A DNA stretch of 64,000 nucleotides from CAZTHK01 sp964613215 (GTDB lineage Bacteria; Krumholzibacteriota; Krumholzibacteriia; Krumholzibacteriales; CAZTHK01): positions 3,893 through 67,892 of the forward strand of contig CAZTHK010000019.1 in assembly GCA_964613215.1 (NCBI GenBank). Direction: 5' to 3'. Positions 30,359 to 38,435 of the stretch are shown here, piece by piece. Both the position numbers and the translations under genes were made by a program. The notes below the pieces were generated by a model that worked only from the letters and a program-made list of their open reading frames with translations, made no database searches and had not been told where the DNA came from. Position 1 is the stretch's first letter. Every line of letters begins with the position of its first letter.

Positions 30359-30520
30359 ATGAATTTTACTTATGAAGAAACCATGACAGGTGGTGTAATT
30401 ACAGCCACGAAAATCACTATGTGCTATATCGGTGGCAACACTGGTATTATCTGCTGTACTACTTGCGGTACCACCGGCGGTGAATCCGGAGATGAAATAA
30501 CCGTAGCAGATCTGGGATAA
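30359..30520 (+). CDS. Putative lanthipeptide-like precursor peptide, locus 1
   Basis: This is a 53-residue peptide preceded by a strong ribosome site (GGGAGGTGAG). A short N-terminal part (M-N-F-T-Y-E-E-T-M-T-G-G) is followed by I-T-A-T-K-I-T-M-C-Y-I-G-G, nearly identical to the peptide at 50046. The rest is rich in Thr, Cys and Gly (N-T-G-I-I-C-C-T-T-C-G-T-T-G-G) and ends in an acidic tail (E-S-G-D-E-I ... A-D-L-G). There are four Cys and many Thr, the residues joined in lanthionine-type rings. The adjacent HopA1-like and LanC-like genes support this reading. The leader/core boundary is open: the conserved block may be the start of the core, like the I-T-S-I-S-L-C of nisin, or a leader ending in G-G. 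Confidence 0.8.
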   Translation: MNFTYEETMTGGVITATKITMCYIGGNTGIICCTTCGTTGGESGDEITVADLG

Positions 30521-30529
30521 ATTCGGGCA

Positions 30530-30562
30530 GGCGGGATGGAGAGACTCTCAAACCATCCTGCC
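30530..30562 (+). promoter_or_regulatory. Hairpin between precursor and enzyme genes, locus 1
   Basis: Inverted repeat GGCGGGATGG (30530-30539) and CCATCCTGCC (30553-30562) with one G-T pair and a 13-base loop. No T run follows. It sits 10 bases after the precursor stop, where a partial terminator or an RNA-stabilising structure would let peptide exceed enzyme. The remaining gap to 30869 holds only the short palindrome ACCGGCCGGT (30826-30835). Confidence 0.55.
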
Positions 30563-30869
30563 ACCACAGAAAGCTGAATTAAAATTATTTCCGCGGGATA
30601 TCAGACCGCTCCCTGCATTAATGTTACTACCGGGAAATGGAAGGGAGATTATAACCGGATAGATCCCGGGATGAGACCAGCGGGGAATCAGGGAGTTTGT
30701 TTCAGCAGGTACCGGCCATGCTTTCCATTTTGATGGTTCGGGACGGACATCCCCGCAAATTCGGATAGATTCTCCACCGGAGGGCTTAATTTCTGGAATT
30801 ATATATGGTGTGAAGTAGAACTGTCACCGGCCGGTCCGGCAGGATCTGGTTCAGGATGAAGTTCAAGTA

Positions 30870-32108
30870 TTGAATCAGGTTAAAAGTCTGTTGGCATTTA
30901 TGACCGGTAAATTCGATCAGATATACAGGATGAATCCGCTTTTCACTATCACACCCGCCGGTGAGCTGAGCCCGGGTCAGAGGGAGCGGTTCCGGCGTTT
31001 CTTGAGCAGAGAGAATGTGTATGGTCTGCTGCACGCCCCGCCGGACTCGAATCTGACCGTTAAGGTCATCGACCGGGGACTTGCCGTTTTCCTGGAGAAG
31101 TTCCGGCAGCCGGCAAGGATCCCGGAGGTTCATCCGGGCTTTTTCGATCAGGGAGGAGCACAGAAGCGGCAGTTTATACTCAGGCTGGTGCTGGATGAGG
31201 TGCTGGAGGTATCACACCGGGGAAGGTTCATCGCCGGGGTGGATGCGGTAAACAGGGTATTGTATCCGGGGAGGATTGGGAGTGAAGCCGGACCGGGTGA
31301 GGGGATGAACTGTATTCAATCTCTCAGCCGGGGGGCTATACTCACCGCTGTTAAATCCTCCTGTGATGATCCCAGGGATCTATCCTTTATACTTTATGCC
31401 TTTAACCGTATTCCCATGTCCAGGTATTGGCGGATGAGGTTTCCCGATGAGGCGGCAGTGGCGGAATTCCTGGGTTTGAAAGAGGATGGCAGCTGGGAGG
31501 GGATGCCAGCCCGGGTAAGGGTTAGGCCGGTGAAGAGGGATGAGCAGGGAGAGCCGATGCCCTTTGATGTTATCTGGAGGAGCTGGAATACCGGGGAGCA
31601 GGGAGAGGAATGGAAGAAACCAAAATACAAGGTTTATGTCAGCCCGGCAGCTAAGGATCTCCCTGAAGTTTTCAGGATGGTGCGAGAGGGAATGCTGAAG
31701 TGGAATGTTTCCTCCATGAAGACAGGCAGGGAGATTCAGGAATTATTGAGGCCGGACAAGCTCATGCTCTATTTCAGCGATTACCGCAGCGCCCTGGATT
31801 GTGCTGCTGAAATAGCTGATATGCTCTCCCCCTTCGGTTATCATGGAGTGCCCTTTACCTGCCCGGTATGGGAGGATAATCCCGGAGTAAGTGTGGGGGT
31901 GGATCCGCCCGATGGGCTGACCGGGAGCGGCAGCTGGCGAAGCTACATCGCCGATAAGATAGCCCTGGCTATAAAGAGTATCAGGCGGAGGGGGGAAGAT
32001 GATTACCTGGACCATATAAACACCCACCTGAGAGCTTTGGGGATAGACGGCTCAAATTGGCGGCCGGTGAATAGGGATTGGAGTATGGAATTCGATATGG
32101 ATAAATGA
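30870..32108 (+). CDS. HopA1-like protein, putative phospho-Ser/Thr lyase (LanY-type), locus 1
   Basis: This 412-residue protein is clearly paralogous to the one at 50498-51724. The C-terminal half has the pattern of HopA1-type effector domains: Y-K-V-Y-V-S-P near residue 252, D-L-P-E-V-F, L-R-P-D-K-L-M-L-Y-F near residue 294, G-V-P-F, S-V-G-V-D-P-P and S-W-R-S-Y-I-A-D-K. In class V lanthipeptide pathways a HopA1-like protein is the proposed lyase that removes phosphate from Ser or Thr to give dehydro residues. The N-terminal 150 residues are shared only with the paralogue. The start is TTG at 30870; ATG at 30900 (M-T-G-K-F-D-Q-I-Y-R) matches the paralogue's start better. No strong ribosome site is seen for either. 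The function is inferred. Confidence 0.72.
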   Translation: MNQVKSLLAFMTGKFDQIYRMNPLFTITPAGELSPGQRERFRRFLSRENVYGLLHAPPDSNLTVKVIDRGLAVFLEKFRQPARIPEVHPGFFDQGGAQKRQFILRLVLDEVLEVSHRGRFIAGVDAVNRVLYPGRIGSEAGPGEGMNCIQSLSRGAILTAVKSSCDDPRDLSFILYAFNRIPMSRYWRMRFPDEAAVAEFLGLKEDGSWEGMPARVRVRPVKRDEQGEPMPFDVIWRSWNTGEQGEEWKKPKYKVYVSPAAKDLPEVFRMVREGMLKWNVSSMKTGREIQELLRPDKLMLYFSDYRSALDCAAEIADMLSPFGYHGVPFTCPVWEDNPGVSVGVDPPDGLTGSGSWRSYIADKIALAIKSIRRRGEDDYLDHINTHLRALGIDGSNWRPVNRDWSMEFDMDK

Positions 32109-32254
32109 CAGGGCGGAAGTGGATGGAAGGCCAGGGTTTTTCCCGGGGAAGATTTTTCGGCCCCTGATCTTGAGCGTAATTACTCTTATCAGGGTTCGGG
32201 CGCGCTTGAGGACGAAAACTTCCCCGGGATTGGTAACAGGCTGGAGAAATCAAT

Positions 32255-33421
32255 ATGGCCTACAGGAGCGGGATTGCCGGTGCCGGCACCGCAGCTGAAA
32301 GGGATAAATGGATCCGCCGGGGGGTGGGGATACTGGACAGGCTTGCCGGCACGAGCTTTGAAAATTTCAAGAGGATACAACCTCCTCCCCACCGTTCCCT
32401 GAATGTGGGTGCTACCGGAATGGCTTACACCTTCTGGAAGGCGGCCTGCTTTCTGAACCAGCCCCGTTGGCTGCATCTGGCCCGGCAATGGATTGATAAA
32501 GTGATCGATACACCCGAAGATGAAGCCACCGTGGAAGCGCCGGAAGATGAGAATAATCTGAAGCTGCAGGTGAAGGATTCCTTCTATCACGGCAACAGGG
32601 GGGTGTATTTTGTCCAGGCTCTGGTGGGGTATGCCCAGAACGACAGCAGAAGTATGAACCGGGCGGTGAGAGAGTACAGCCAGCCGGAGTACCGGAGGTT
32701 GAGATTGCAGGAACTGGTGCAGGGCATGGCCGGCCGCCTGGTGGGTTATGCACTGCTGTACCGGGAGACCGGCTATCCCCAGCTTGTGGATATGGGAAAC
32801 CGGGTTGCCGGAGAACTGCTGGATACCGCCTGTGCCGGGGAAAACAGTTTGCCCTGGGAGAACAACCATCACCTGGGGCTGGCACACGGCAGAGCAGGAA
32901 ATTACTTCGCCCTTCTGCTGTGGTCGCTGATTACCGGATATCAACCTCCCCCCTGGATGCTGTATAACCTGAGAAAATATGCGGAATCGGGGGTGGAGAG
33001 GAAAGGTGGAATAAGCTGGCCTGTGGATGAGCGGGCCCCCCGTTACTACATGGACAGCTGGTGCAACGGAGCTCCTGGTCTTCTCCATCTCTGGACCAGC
33101 GCCTACCGGGTATACGGTGATCCCATCTTTTTAAATACTGCCAGAAAGACCGGGGATTACTGCACAGGCCTGTCCGATTTTGAGTATTCCCATGTGTGCT
33201 GCGGCACCGCCGGAGTGAGCTACGGCCTGCTGGCTCTCAGCCAGGCGGACCCTGAAGGGGAGTGGTTGGCGGAGGCGGTCAGGTTTGCCCGGATGGCCTA
33301 CCGGGGCAAACCGGTTCCCCGTTACCGGCTCAGCCTTTACAGCGGAATAGCCGGGCTGGCCTGTCTGATGCTGGATATGGCGGACCCCGGGGCCGCCTCA
33401 CAACCGGCGGTCTGGGGGTAG
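32255..33421 (+). CDS. LanC-like cyclase with CCG zinc motif, locus 1
   Basis: This is a 388-residue protein of the lanthionine cyclase (LanC-like) alpha/alpha-barrel type. The family motifs are in order: A-H-G-R-A-G near residue 210, W-C-N-G-A-P-G near residue 269 and C-C-G-T-A-G near residue 315. In known LanC enzymes the Cys of W-C-x-G and the Cys-His of C-H-G bind zinc. Here the His is replaced by Cys (CCG), as reported for ProcM-type cyclases. It would add Cys thiols to dehydro residues to close rings. GGAG lies about 8 bases before the ATG. It starts 146 bases after the lyase gene, at the place where locus 2 has the kinase. Confidence 0.82.
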   Translation: MAYRSGIAGAGTAAERDKWIRRGVGILDRLAGTSFENFKRIQPPPHRSLNVGATGMAYTFWKAACFLNQPRWLHLARQWIDKVIDTPEDEATVEAPEDENNLKLQVKDSFYHGNRGVYFVQALVGYAQNDSRSMNRAVREYSQPEYRRLRLQELVQGMAGRLVGYALLYRETGYPQLVDMGNRVAGELLDTACAGENSLPWENNHHLGLAHGRAGNYFALLLWSLITGYQPPPWMLYNLRKYAESGVERKGGISWPVDERAPRYYMDSWCNGAPGLLHLWTSAYRVYGDPIFLNTARKTGDYCTGLSDFEYSHVCCGTAGVSYGLLALSQADPEGEWLAEAVRFARMAYRGKPVPRYRLSLYSGIAGLACLMLDMADPGAASQPAVWG

Positions 33422-33438
33422 CTGGCTGATTATGATTA

Positions 33439-33467
33439 TTGAAAATAAATTATCCTTACCCTATAAT
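33439..33467 (+). promoter_or_regulatory. Strong sigma-70 promoter, probably giving a leaderless mRNA
   Basis: TTGAAA (33439-33444), a 17-base spacer and a perfect TATAAT (33462-33467). The ATG of the transporter gene is at 33476, only eight bases after the minus-10 box, which places the expected RNA start at or just before the first codon. No ribosome site precedes the ATG. Confidence 0.7.
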
Positions 33468-33475
33468 TTTCCGAC

Positions 33476-35353
33476 ATGAAGCTGAAAAAAGATCTGAATG
33501 CGATCCAGGTATTTGCCATAGCTTCGGGGGCCATGATTAGCTCGGGGCTGTTCGTGCTGCCGGCTGTCGCATTCACAGTGGCCGGGCCGGCCGTGATCAT
33601 CTCATATTTCATTGCCGGCCTGCTGATGCTTCCGGCCCTCTTCTCCCAGCTGGAACTTGCCACCGCCATCCCCAAGGCGGGGGGTATATACTTCTACTCC
33701 GAAAGGATTCTGGGGACCGCCGCAGGAGTGGTGGACGGGATCGCCAACTGGTTCTCCATAAGCCTCAAGAGCGCCTTTGCCCTGGTGGGAATAGGCGCCT
33801 TCGCCACCCTGCTCTCCCCCCAGATAACGGAGATGCAGATAAAACTTATTGCAGCAGCCGGCTGCGTGCTGTTTGCCCTGCTCAATCTGTTCAGTCTGAA
33901 AACATCGGGCAGGGTCCAGGTTATACTGGTGATGTTCCTTCTGGCGGTGCTGGCCGGTTTCGTAATGGTAGGCTACAGGGTGATGGAATTTGAGCAGTAC
34001 CGGAGAATTACCCCTGTTAAATGGGACAGGGTGATGCTGGCAGCGGGGATGGTGTTTATCTCCTACGGGGGACTGACCAAGATAGCCAGTATGGCTGAGG
34101 AGGTTAAGGACCCCAAGAGGACCCTGGTGAGAAGCGCCTTCTCGGCCTTTATAGTGGTACAGGCTCTCTACCTGCTGGTAATCTTTGTAATTGTGGGGGT
34201 GCTTCCCTCTCAGCAGTTGTCACAATCACTAACTCCGGTTACCGACACCACCCGTCACTTCGCCACCAGTCAGGGGGTTACAAGGGTCTTTGTGGGGGTC
34301 ACCGCTGTGGGTGCCATAATGGCATTTATAACCACCGCCAATGCAGGTATAATGGCCGCCTCCAGGGTCCCTCTTGCTATGGCCAGGGATAATCTGCTGC
34401 CATCGCTGGTATCCAGAGTGAGCCGGAGGAAGAAGACCCCGGTGGTATCCATTCTTCTGACCTCCCTGTTCATGATGGTTGCCATATTTGCCTTCAATAT
34501 CGAGAAGCTGGCGAAGGTGGCTTCCCTGTTCATGCTGATGCTCTTTGTTATGGCAAATATCGCCCTGATAGTGATCAGATACTCACGGATATCCAACTAT
34601 AAACCCTCCTTCCGCTCCCCCCTGTTTCCATTCATTCAGATAGCGGGTATTGTCTGCTACCTGATTCTGATCTTCAGTATGGGCACCTTCACCACCACCA
34701 CCGCCCTGATTTTCATAGCTGCTGCAATGGGGTGGTACTTCGTCTATGCCCGCGGGAGGGTCAAGCGGAAGTCAGCTTTCATAAATATGGTGGAGAATCT
34801 CACCGCTCCCGAGATCAGGGGTGATGAGAAAGAGCTGGAGACGGAGCTTCTGGATATACTTATCGAGAGGGACGAGATCGTTCTGGACCGGTTCGACAGG
34901 ATAATCCAGCAGGCCGAAGTGCTCGATCTCAACAGGCCCATGACCAGGGAGGAGATTTTCAGGGAGATAGCCGCAGTGGTGGCAGAAAAATGGAATCTGG
35001 AACAGGAGAAGGTGGAGGAGAAGTTCAGGGTGAGGGAGGAGGAGGCTTCCACCCTGGTCTATCCGGGGGTGGCGGTTCCTCATGCCATCCCCCATGTTAT
35101 ACTGGAGGGGAAGAACCTGTTCGATATAGTACTGGTAAGAAACCGGGCGGGAATTACCTGGAATGAAGAGGAGGTGGTCAAAACAGTGTTCGCTCTGCTG
35201 GGATCGAAGGATGAGAGGAATTTTCATCTGAGAGCTCTTATGTATATTGCACAGATCCTGCAGGAACCTGACTTTCACCGGGAATGGAATTCGGCCAGGG
35301 ATGAGAAGGAGCTCCGCTCGGCTATTCTTCTTGCCAAGAGGATGAGAGGGTAA
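33476..35353 (+). CDS. APC-family transporter fused to PTS EIIA (type 2) domain
   Basis: This is a 625-residue protein. Residues 1-425 form an amino acid/polyamine/organocation permease with about 12 membrane helices (A-I-A-S-G-A-M-I-S-S-G-L-F near residue 15 is the family's unwound helix 1; S-Y-G-G-L-T-K-I-A lies in helix 6). Residues 470-620 resemble a PTS EIIA type-2 domain with the phosphorylatable His in V-A-V-P-H-A-I-P-H and K-D-E-R-N-F-H-L-R-A-L near residue 580. Such fusions may tie transport to phosphorylation state. The substrate is unknown. It has its own promoter, so membership in peptide locus 1 is doubtful. A 6-base stem (CGGGGA/TCCCCG at 35372-35386) follows the stop. Confidence 0.85.
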   Translation: MKLKKDLNAIQVFAIASGAMISSGLFVLPAVAFTVAGPAVIISYFIAGLLMLPALFSQLELATAIPKAGGIYFYSERILGTAAGVVDGIANWFSISLKSAFALVGIGAFATLLSPQITEMQIKLIAAAGCVLFALLNLFSLKTSGRVQVILVMFLLAVLAGFVMVGYRVMEFEQYRRITPVKWDRVMLAAGMVFISYGGLTKIASMAEEVKDPKRTLVRSAFSAFIVVQALYLLVIFVIVGVLPSQQLSQSLTPVTDTTRHFATSQGVTRVFVGVTAVGAIMAFITTANAGIMAASRVPLAMARDNLLPSLVSRVSRRKKTPVVSILLTSLFMMVAIFAFNIEKLAKVASLFMLMLFVMANIALIVIRYSRISNYKPSFRSPLFPFIQIAGIVCYLILIFSMGTFTTTTALIFIAAAMGWYFVYARGRVKRKSAFINMVENLTAPEIRGDEKELETELLDILIERDEIVLDRFDRIIQQAEVLDLNRPMTREEIFREIAAVVAEKWNLEQEKVEEKFRVREEEASTLVYPGVAVPHAIPHVILEGKNLFDIVLVRNRAGITWNEEEVVKTVFALLGSKDERNFHLRALMYIAQILQEPDFHREWNSARDEKELRSAILLAKRMRG

Positions 35354-35589
35354 AACTGGTTGCTGGCTGTGCGGGGACTTTCCCCGGGGAGGTTAAAGTG
35401 GTATTTTTTGGTGGAGTTTTTAGCTTTCAAGGGGGATAATATTCATGGTGGAAGGGAGAGTTATCAGGATCCGTCTGGAAATAACAGGAGGTGATAACGG
35501 ACCGCCGGGGAGTGAGGATTCTGACTCGGCAGCTCCCGGCAGTGCAGAGAAAGATTCCGACAATTAAAATCTATAACAGGAGGAGAGTA

Positions 35590-36105
35590 ATGAAGAGAAG
35601 AGCATGGAGTGCGAGTCTGGTAGTGACAGTAGTTTTCGCTGTCACAATATGTTCCACTGTATACGCAGCCGAGCATGATGCACTAAAGCCCCTGCTGATT
35701 GATTTGGAGGATTGGAAGGCGGAGGAGGCGGAGGGTATGAGCATGGATATGGGTGGAACCAAGATGGTGAATGCCTTCAGGATGTACCAGAGGGATGATA
35801 TGGAGTTAAGCGCAACCATAATGCTGGGCAGCAGTTCGATGGCCCGGAGTCAGATGCAGCGCATGGGCAGGATGGAAACAGATGACATGAAGATGGAATT
35901 TGGCCAGGTAGACAGTTTCAAGGTCCATACCGCCCACGATAAGAAGGAAAAGGGTGGATATCTGGTAATTCTGCTGGCGGAGGAGGAAGAGAGAACTGCA
36001 ATGTTCGTGCTGCAGTACAGTGGAATGGATGAAGAAGACGCCCTGGTGCTGGCGAAGCAGTTCGGCTGGAAGAAGATGAAGGATGAGGCGTTGAAGTTGA
36101 TGTAG
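35590..36105 (+). CDS. Exported protein of unknown function, methionine-rich
   Basis: This 171-residue protein starts at the ATG at 35590, with AGGAGAG just upstream and a clear signal peptide ending at V-Y-A-A-E. An upstream extension is out of keeping with this. The mature part is rich in Met, Asp and Glu (M-S-M-D-M-G-G-T-K-M-V, then S-M-A-R-S-Q-M-Q-R-M-G-R-M-E). No known domain is recognised. A role in metal binding is a guess from composition only. It precedes the ankyrin gene by 67 bases on the same strand. Confidence 0.65.
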   Translation: MKRRAWSASLVVTVVFAVTICSTVYAAEHDALKPLLIDLEDWKAEEAEGMSMDMGGTKMVNAFRMYQRDDMELSATIMLGSSSMARSQMQRMGRMETDDMKMEFGQVDSFKVHTAHDKKEKGGYLVILLAEEEERTAMFVLQYSGMDEEDALVLAKQFGWKKMKDEALKLM

Positions 36106-36172
36106 AAGTTATACCGGAAGTATTTTAAGACATGGATCTGTAGAGAAACATATAATACAGGGAGAGGAGAAA

Positions 36173-36949
36173 TTGAATAAACAAATCGGCAGTTGCTTTA
36201 TTACGGCAGTAATAGTGGCAGTGTTCTGGTGTGCTCCCCTGCAGGGCGAGGATGATTTTGACAGGCTGGCCGCCAGTATATACCAGGGGGATTTCCGGGC
36301 GGTGAAGGAGTTGGTAGAGAGTGGGGTGGATGTCAATGTTACCAATGAAATGACAGGTGCTACCCCCCTTATAGTGGCCTGCAGCAGGGAGGGAAGCGAC
36401 CGGATAATAGAGTACCTGCTGGAACAGGGAGCGGAGGTAAATGTAGAGGGCAGGCGGGGGATGACCCCGTTGATGTGGGCGGCGGAGAATTCCGGAGCCG
36501 CGGTGAATATGCTGATTGCCCGGGGAGCGGATGTAAATGTAACTGCCGATGATGGGATGACGCCCTTTATCAAGGCGGTGTTCGGAATAATCATGGAGGA
36601 TGTCACCACTGCCGTCTGTGATACCCTTCTGGCTCACGGAGCGGATATAAACGCAGCCCTGACCGGAGAGGATGCCAGTGGTATGAGTGCTCTTCTGTTC
36701 GCATCCAATAAGAAGAGACCCCGGCTGGTGGATTATCTGGTGTCGAAGGGTGCAGAGGTTAATCACCAGGACAACCGGGGCAGATCAGCTCTTATGCTGG
36801 CCAGCATAGAGGGTGATATAGAGACGGTCAACATACTGGTCGAAAACGGAGCCGATCCCGGTCTTAAGACGGGGGATGGATCAACCGCACTGGACATGGC
36901 GAAGGAAAAGGAGAGGAGCGAGGTGGCAGAGTATCTGGAATCACTTTAG
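36173..36949 (+). CDS. Exported ankyrin-repeat protein
   Basis: This 258-residue protein starts at TTG 36173 (GGAGAGGAGA just upstream), with a signal peptide ending near A-P-L-Q-G-E. About six ankyrin repeats follow, with typical cores such as A-T-P-L-I-V-A-C-S, M-T-P-L-M-W-A-A-E-N and R-S-A-L-M-L-A-S-I-E-G, each followed by L-L-E-Q-G-A-E-V-N-V or a similar helix-loop. It is a periplasmic protein-protein interaction module. The partner is unknown. The preceding exported protein may be in the same operon. Confidence 0.85.
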   Translation: MNKQIGSCFITAVIVAVFWCAPLQGEDDFDRLAASIYQGDFRAVKELVESGVDVNVTNEMTGATPLIVACSREGSDRIIEYLLEQGAEVNVEGRRGMTPLMWAAENSGAAVNMLIARGADVNVTADDGMTPFIKAVFGIIMEDVTTAVCDTLLAHGADINAALTGEDASGMSALLFASNKKRPRLVDYLVSKGAEVNHQDNRGRSALMLASIEGDIETVNILVENGADPGLKTGDGSTALDMAKEKERSEVAEYLESL

Positions 36950-36993
36950 AATAATCGCGTTGCCACCGGGGCAATCATTCTTGCCGGAGAGAT

Positions 36994-37563
36994 CTATTTG
37001 TATTGGGATTTGATATATCCCCAGGATGCTTCCTCCACAGCTATCTCTTCTGTAATAACTACCACTCCTCCATCTATGCCATGAGAGATCTGGTTGTTCG
37101 AGTCGTCCCTGAGATCGCTTTCCACGATCTCCAGATAGGTTTTTCCTGCTTTCAGGGCCTTGAATGTTACGGTGAAGAGATATCCAGGGGTCTGAACCAC
37201 CGCTCCCAGAATGGCTCCGTTTACCTCTGCGGTGGTATCGCTCAGTGCGCTGTTGCAGTGAAAGAAGGTTTCCTCCCCGGAGCCGGAGGGCAATGAACCC
37301 TCATTCACACTTACTACATCAAGGTGCCCGGGGTCATAGGAAAAAACTACCCGGTATCCCATCAGATCCACAGTGTCGTCACCGGCGTAAAAATTGATTT
37401 CGAACTCGCTGCTTACCTCCACACTGCTGGAGTCGGGCTGGACGGACAGAATCAGGCCGGCTTCAGCGATGCCGGGTGTGATAATTCCAGCCGATATAAT
37501 CAGTATCAATAACATTGTATTCAGCTTATTCCAATACATAGCATTCTCCAGACGTTGCTTCAT
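36994..37563 (-). CDS. Exported cohesin-like domain protein
   Basis: This 189-residue protein has a signal peptide (about residues 15-35) and one beta-sandwich of cohesin type: V-Q-P-D-S-S-S-V-E-V, D-L-M-G-Y-R-V-V-F-S-Y-D-P and G-Y-L-F-T-V-T-F-K-A-L-K-A-G, with the family-like Y-D-P near residue 76. Cohesin folds bind dockerin modules on partner proteins; the giant protein upstream carries dockerin-like segments, so an interaction is possible. The ATG start overlaps the stop of the neighbour gene by four bases, so the two are translated together. Confidence 0.7.
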   Translation of the reverse strand: MKQRLENAMYWNKLNTMLLILIISAGIITPGIAEAGLILSVQPDSSSVEVSSEFEINFYAGDDTVDLMGYRVVFSYDPGHLDVVSVNEGSLPSGSGEETFFHCNSALSDTTAEVNGAILGAVVQTPGYLFTVTFKALKAGKTYLEIVESDLRDDSNNQISHGIDGGVVVITEEIAVEEASWGYIKSQYK

Positions 37564-38411
37564 CTCACCAGTATCATCTTGCGTTTATAGATCCTTGCCG
37601 GTGTTCTAAGAACTGCTATATAGACACCGGCGGAGACATTTATTTCCCGGTTGTTCCTGCCATTCCATAAGAATTTATTTCTTCTCCCCCGGAGCCGCCC
37701 CCTGAAAAGATTCCGGACTAATTGGCCGCCGGCTGCGTATATCAGAAGTTCCCCCCTGCGATTCATATATCCCTCCTGATCCACAGGAGAATGAAAGATC
37801 AGGGTGGTTGCGGGATTGAATGGGTTGGGATAGCTGTAAAAGGATCCGGCAGAAGGAATCATCCGGTTACTTCCGGCGGTGGAGCTGACAGAGATCTTTA
37901 CCTGAGCTCCCAGGGTTACCGGCAGGCTGTTACGGTCTATATCGTAAACTTCCGCCCTGGATATGGCCACCGGAGAGGTCCCATTCTCTATTCCCTGAAA
38001 TACCAGGGTGTAAAGCTCTCCCGGGGCCAGGATGTAGCTCCTGTATCCCAGAACGCAATCTTCCACTCTCACGCTGTCGGGTGCAATCAGTTCCCAGTTG
38101 AAGAAGGTGGTATATTGAGCGTTGGCGTATAATGTGCCCTCCTCGGCCAGCTGGCAATCCAGCAGAGAAGAATCGAATGAGACCACGCAGAATACACAGC
38201 TCAGTGAATCCACTGCATCGTCAACCATTACGCTGAGGGTGCAACTCTCTCCCGGTTTGATGTAGGAGTGTGAAGGTTCCAGGTACAGGGTGGGAGAATC
38301 GCCGGATGAATAACAACGGTTGCCGCTGAAGAACCCCGAGAAAATCATTATCATAAGGAAGAATATCAGCGTTCCTGTAAGTTTAAGTTTTTCCCCTTGT
38401 ATAAGTATCAT
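37560..38411 (-). CDS. Exported cohesin-like protein with C-terminal sorting-like domain
   Basis: This 283-residue protein starts at the ATG at 38411, with GAGGGAG upstream and a membrane-spanning signal sequence near residues 10-27. A cohesin-like beta-sandwich follows (residues 40-180, with L-Y-L-E-P-S-H-S-Y-I-K-P-G-E-S and V-V-S-F-D-S-S-L-L-D). The C-terminal 85 residues are the FlgD-like domain (Y-P-N-P-F-N-P ... R-K-M-I-L-V-R). Its stop overlaps the start of the next cohesin-like gene. It starts about 70 bases after the 1831-residue gene and may be read through the hairpin at 38439-38463. Confidence 0.72.
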   Translation of the reverse strand: MILIQGEKLKLTGTLIFFLMIMIFSGFFSGNRCYSSGDSPTLYLEPSHSYIKPGESCTLSVMVDDAVDSLSCVFCVVSFDSSLLDCQLAEEGTLYANAQYTTFFNWELIAPDSVRVEDCVLGYRSYILAPGELYTLVFQGIENGTSPVAISRAEVYDIDRNSLPVTLGAQVKISVSSTAGSNRMIPSAGSFYSYPNPFNPATTLIFHSPVDQEGYMNRRGELLIYAAGGQLVRNLFRGRLRGRRNKFLWNGRNNREINVSAGVYIAVLRTPARIYKRKMILVR

Positions 38412-38435
38412 TACGGTTTCTCCCTCTGTAAGGCC

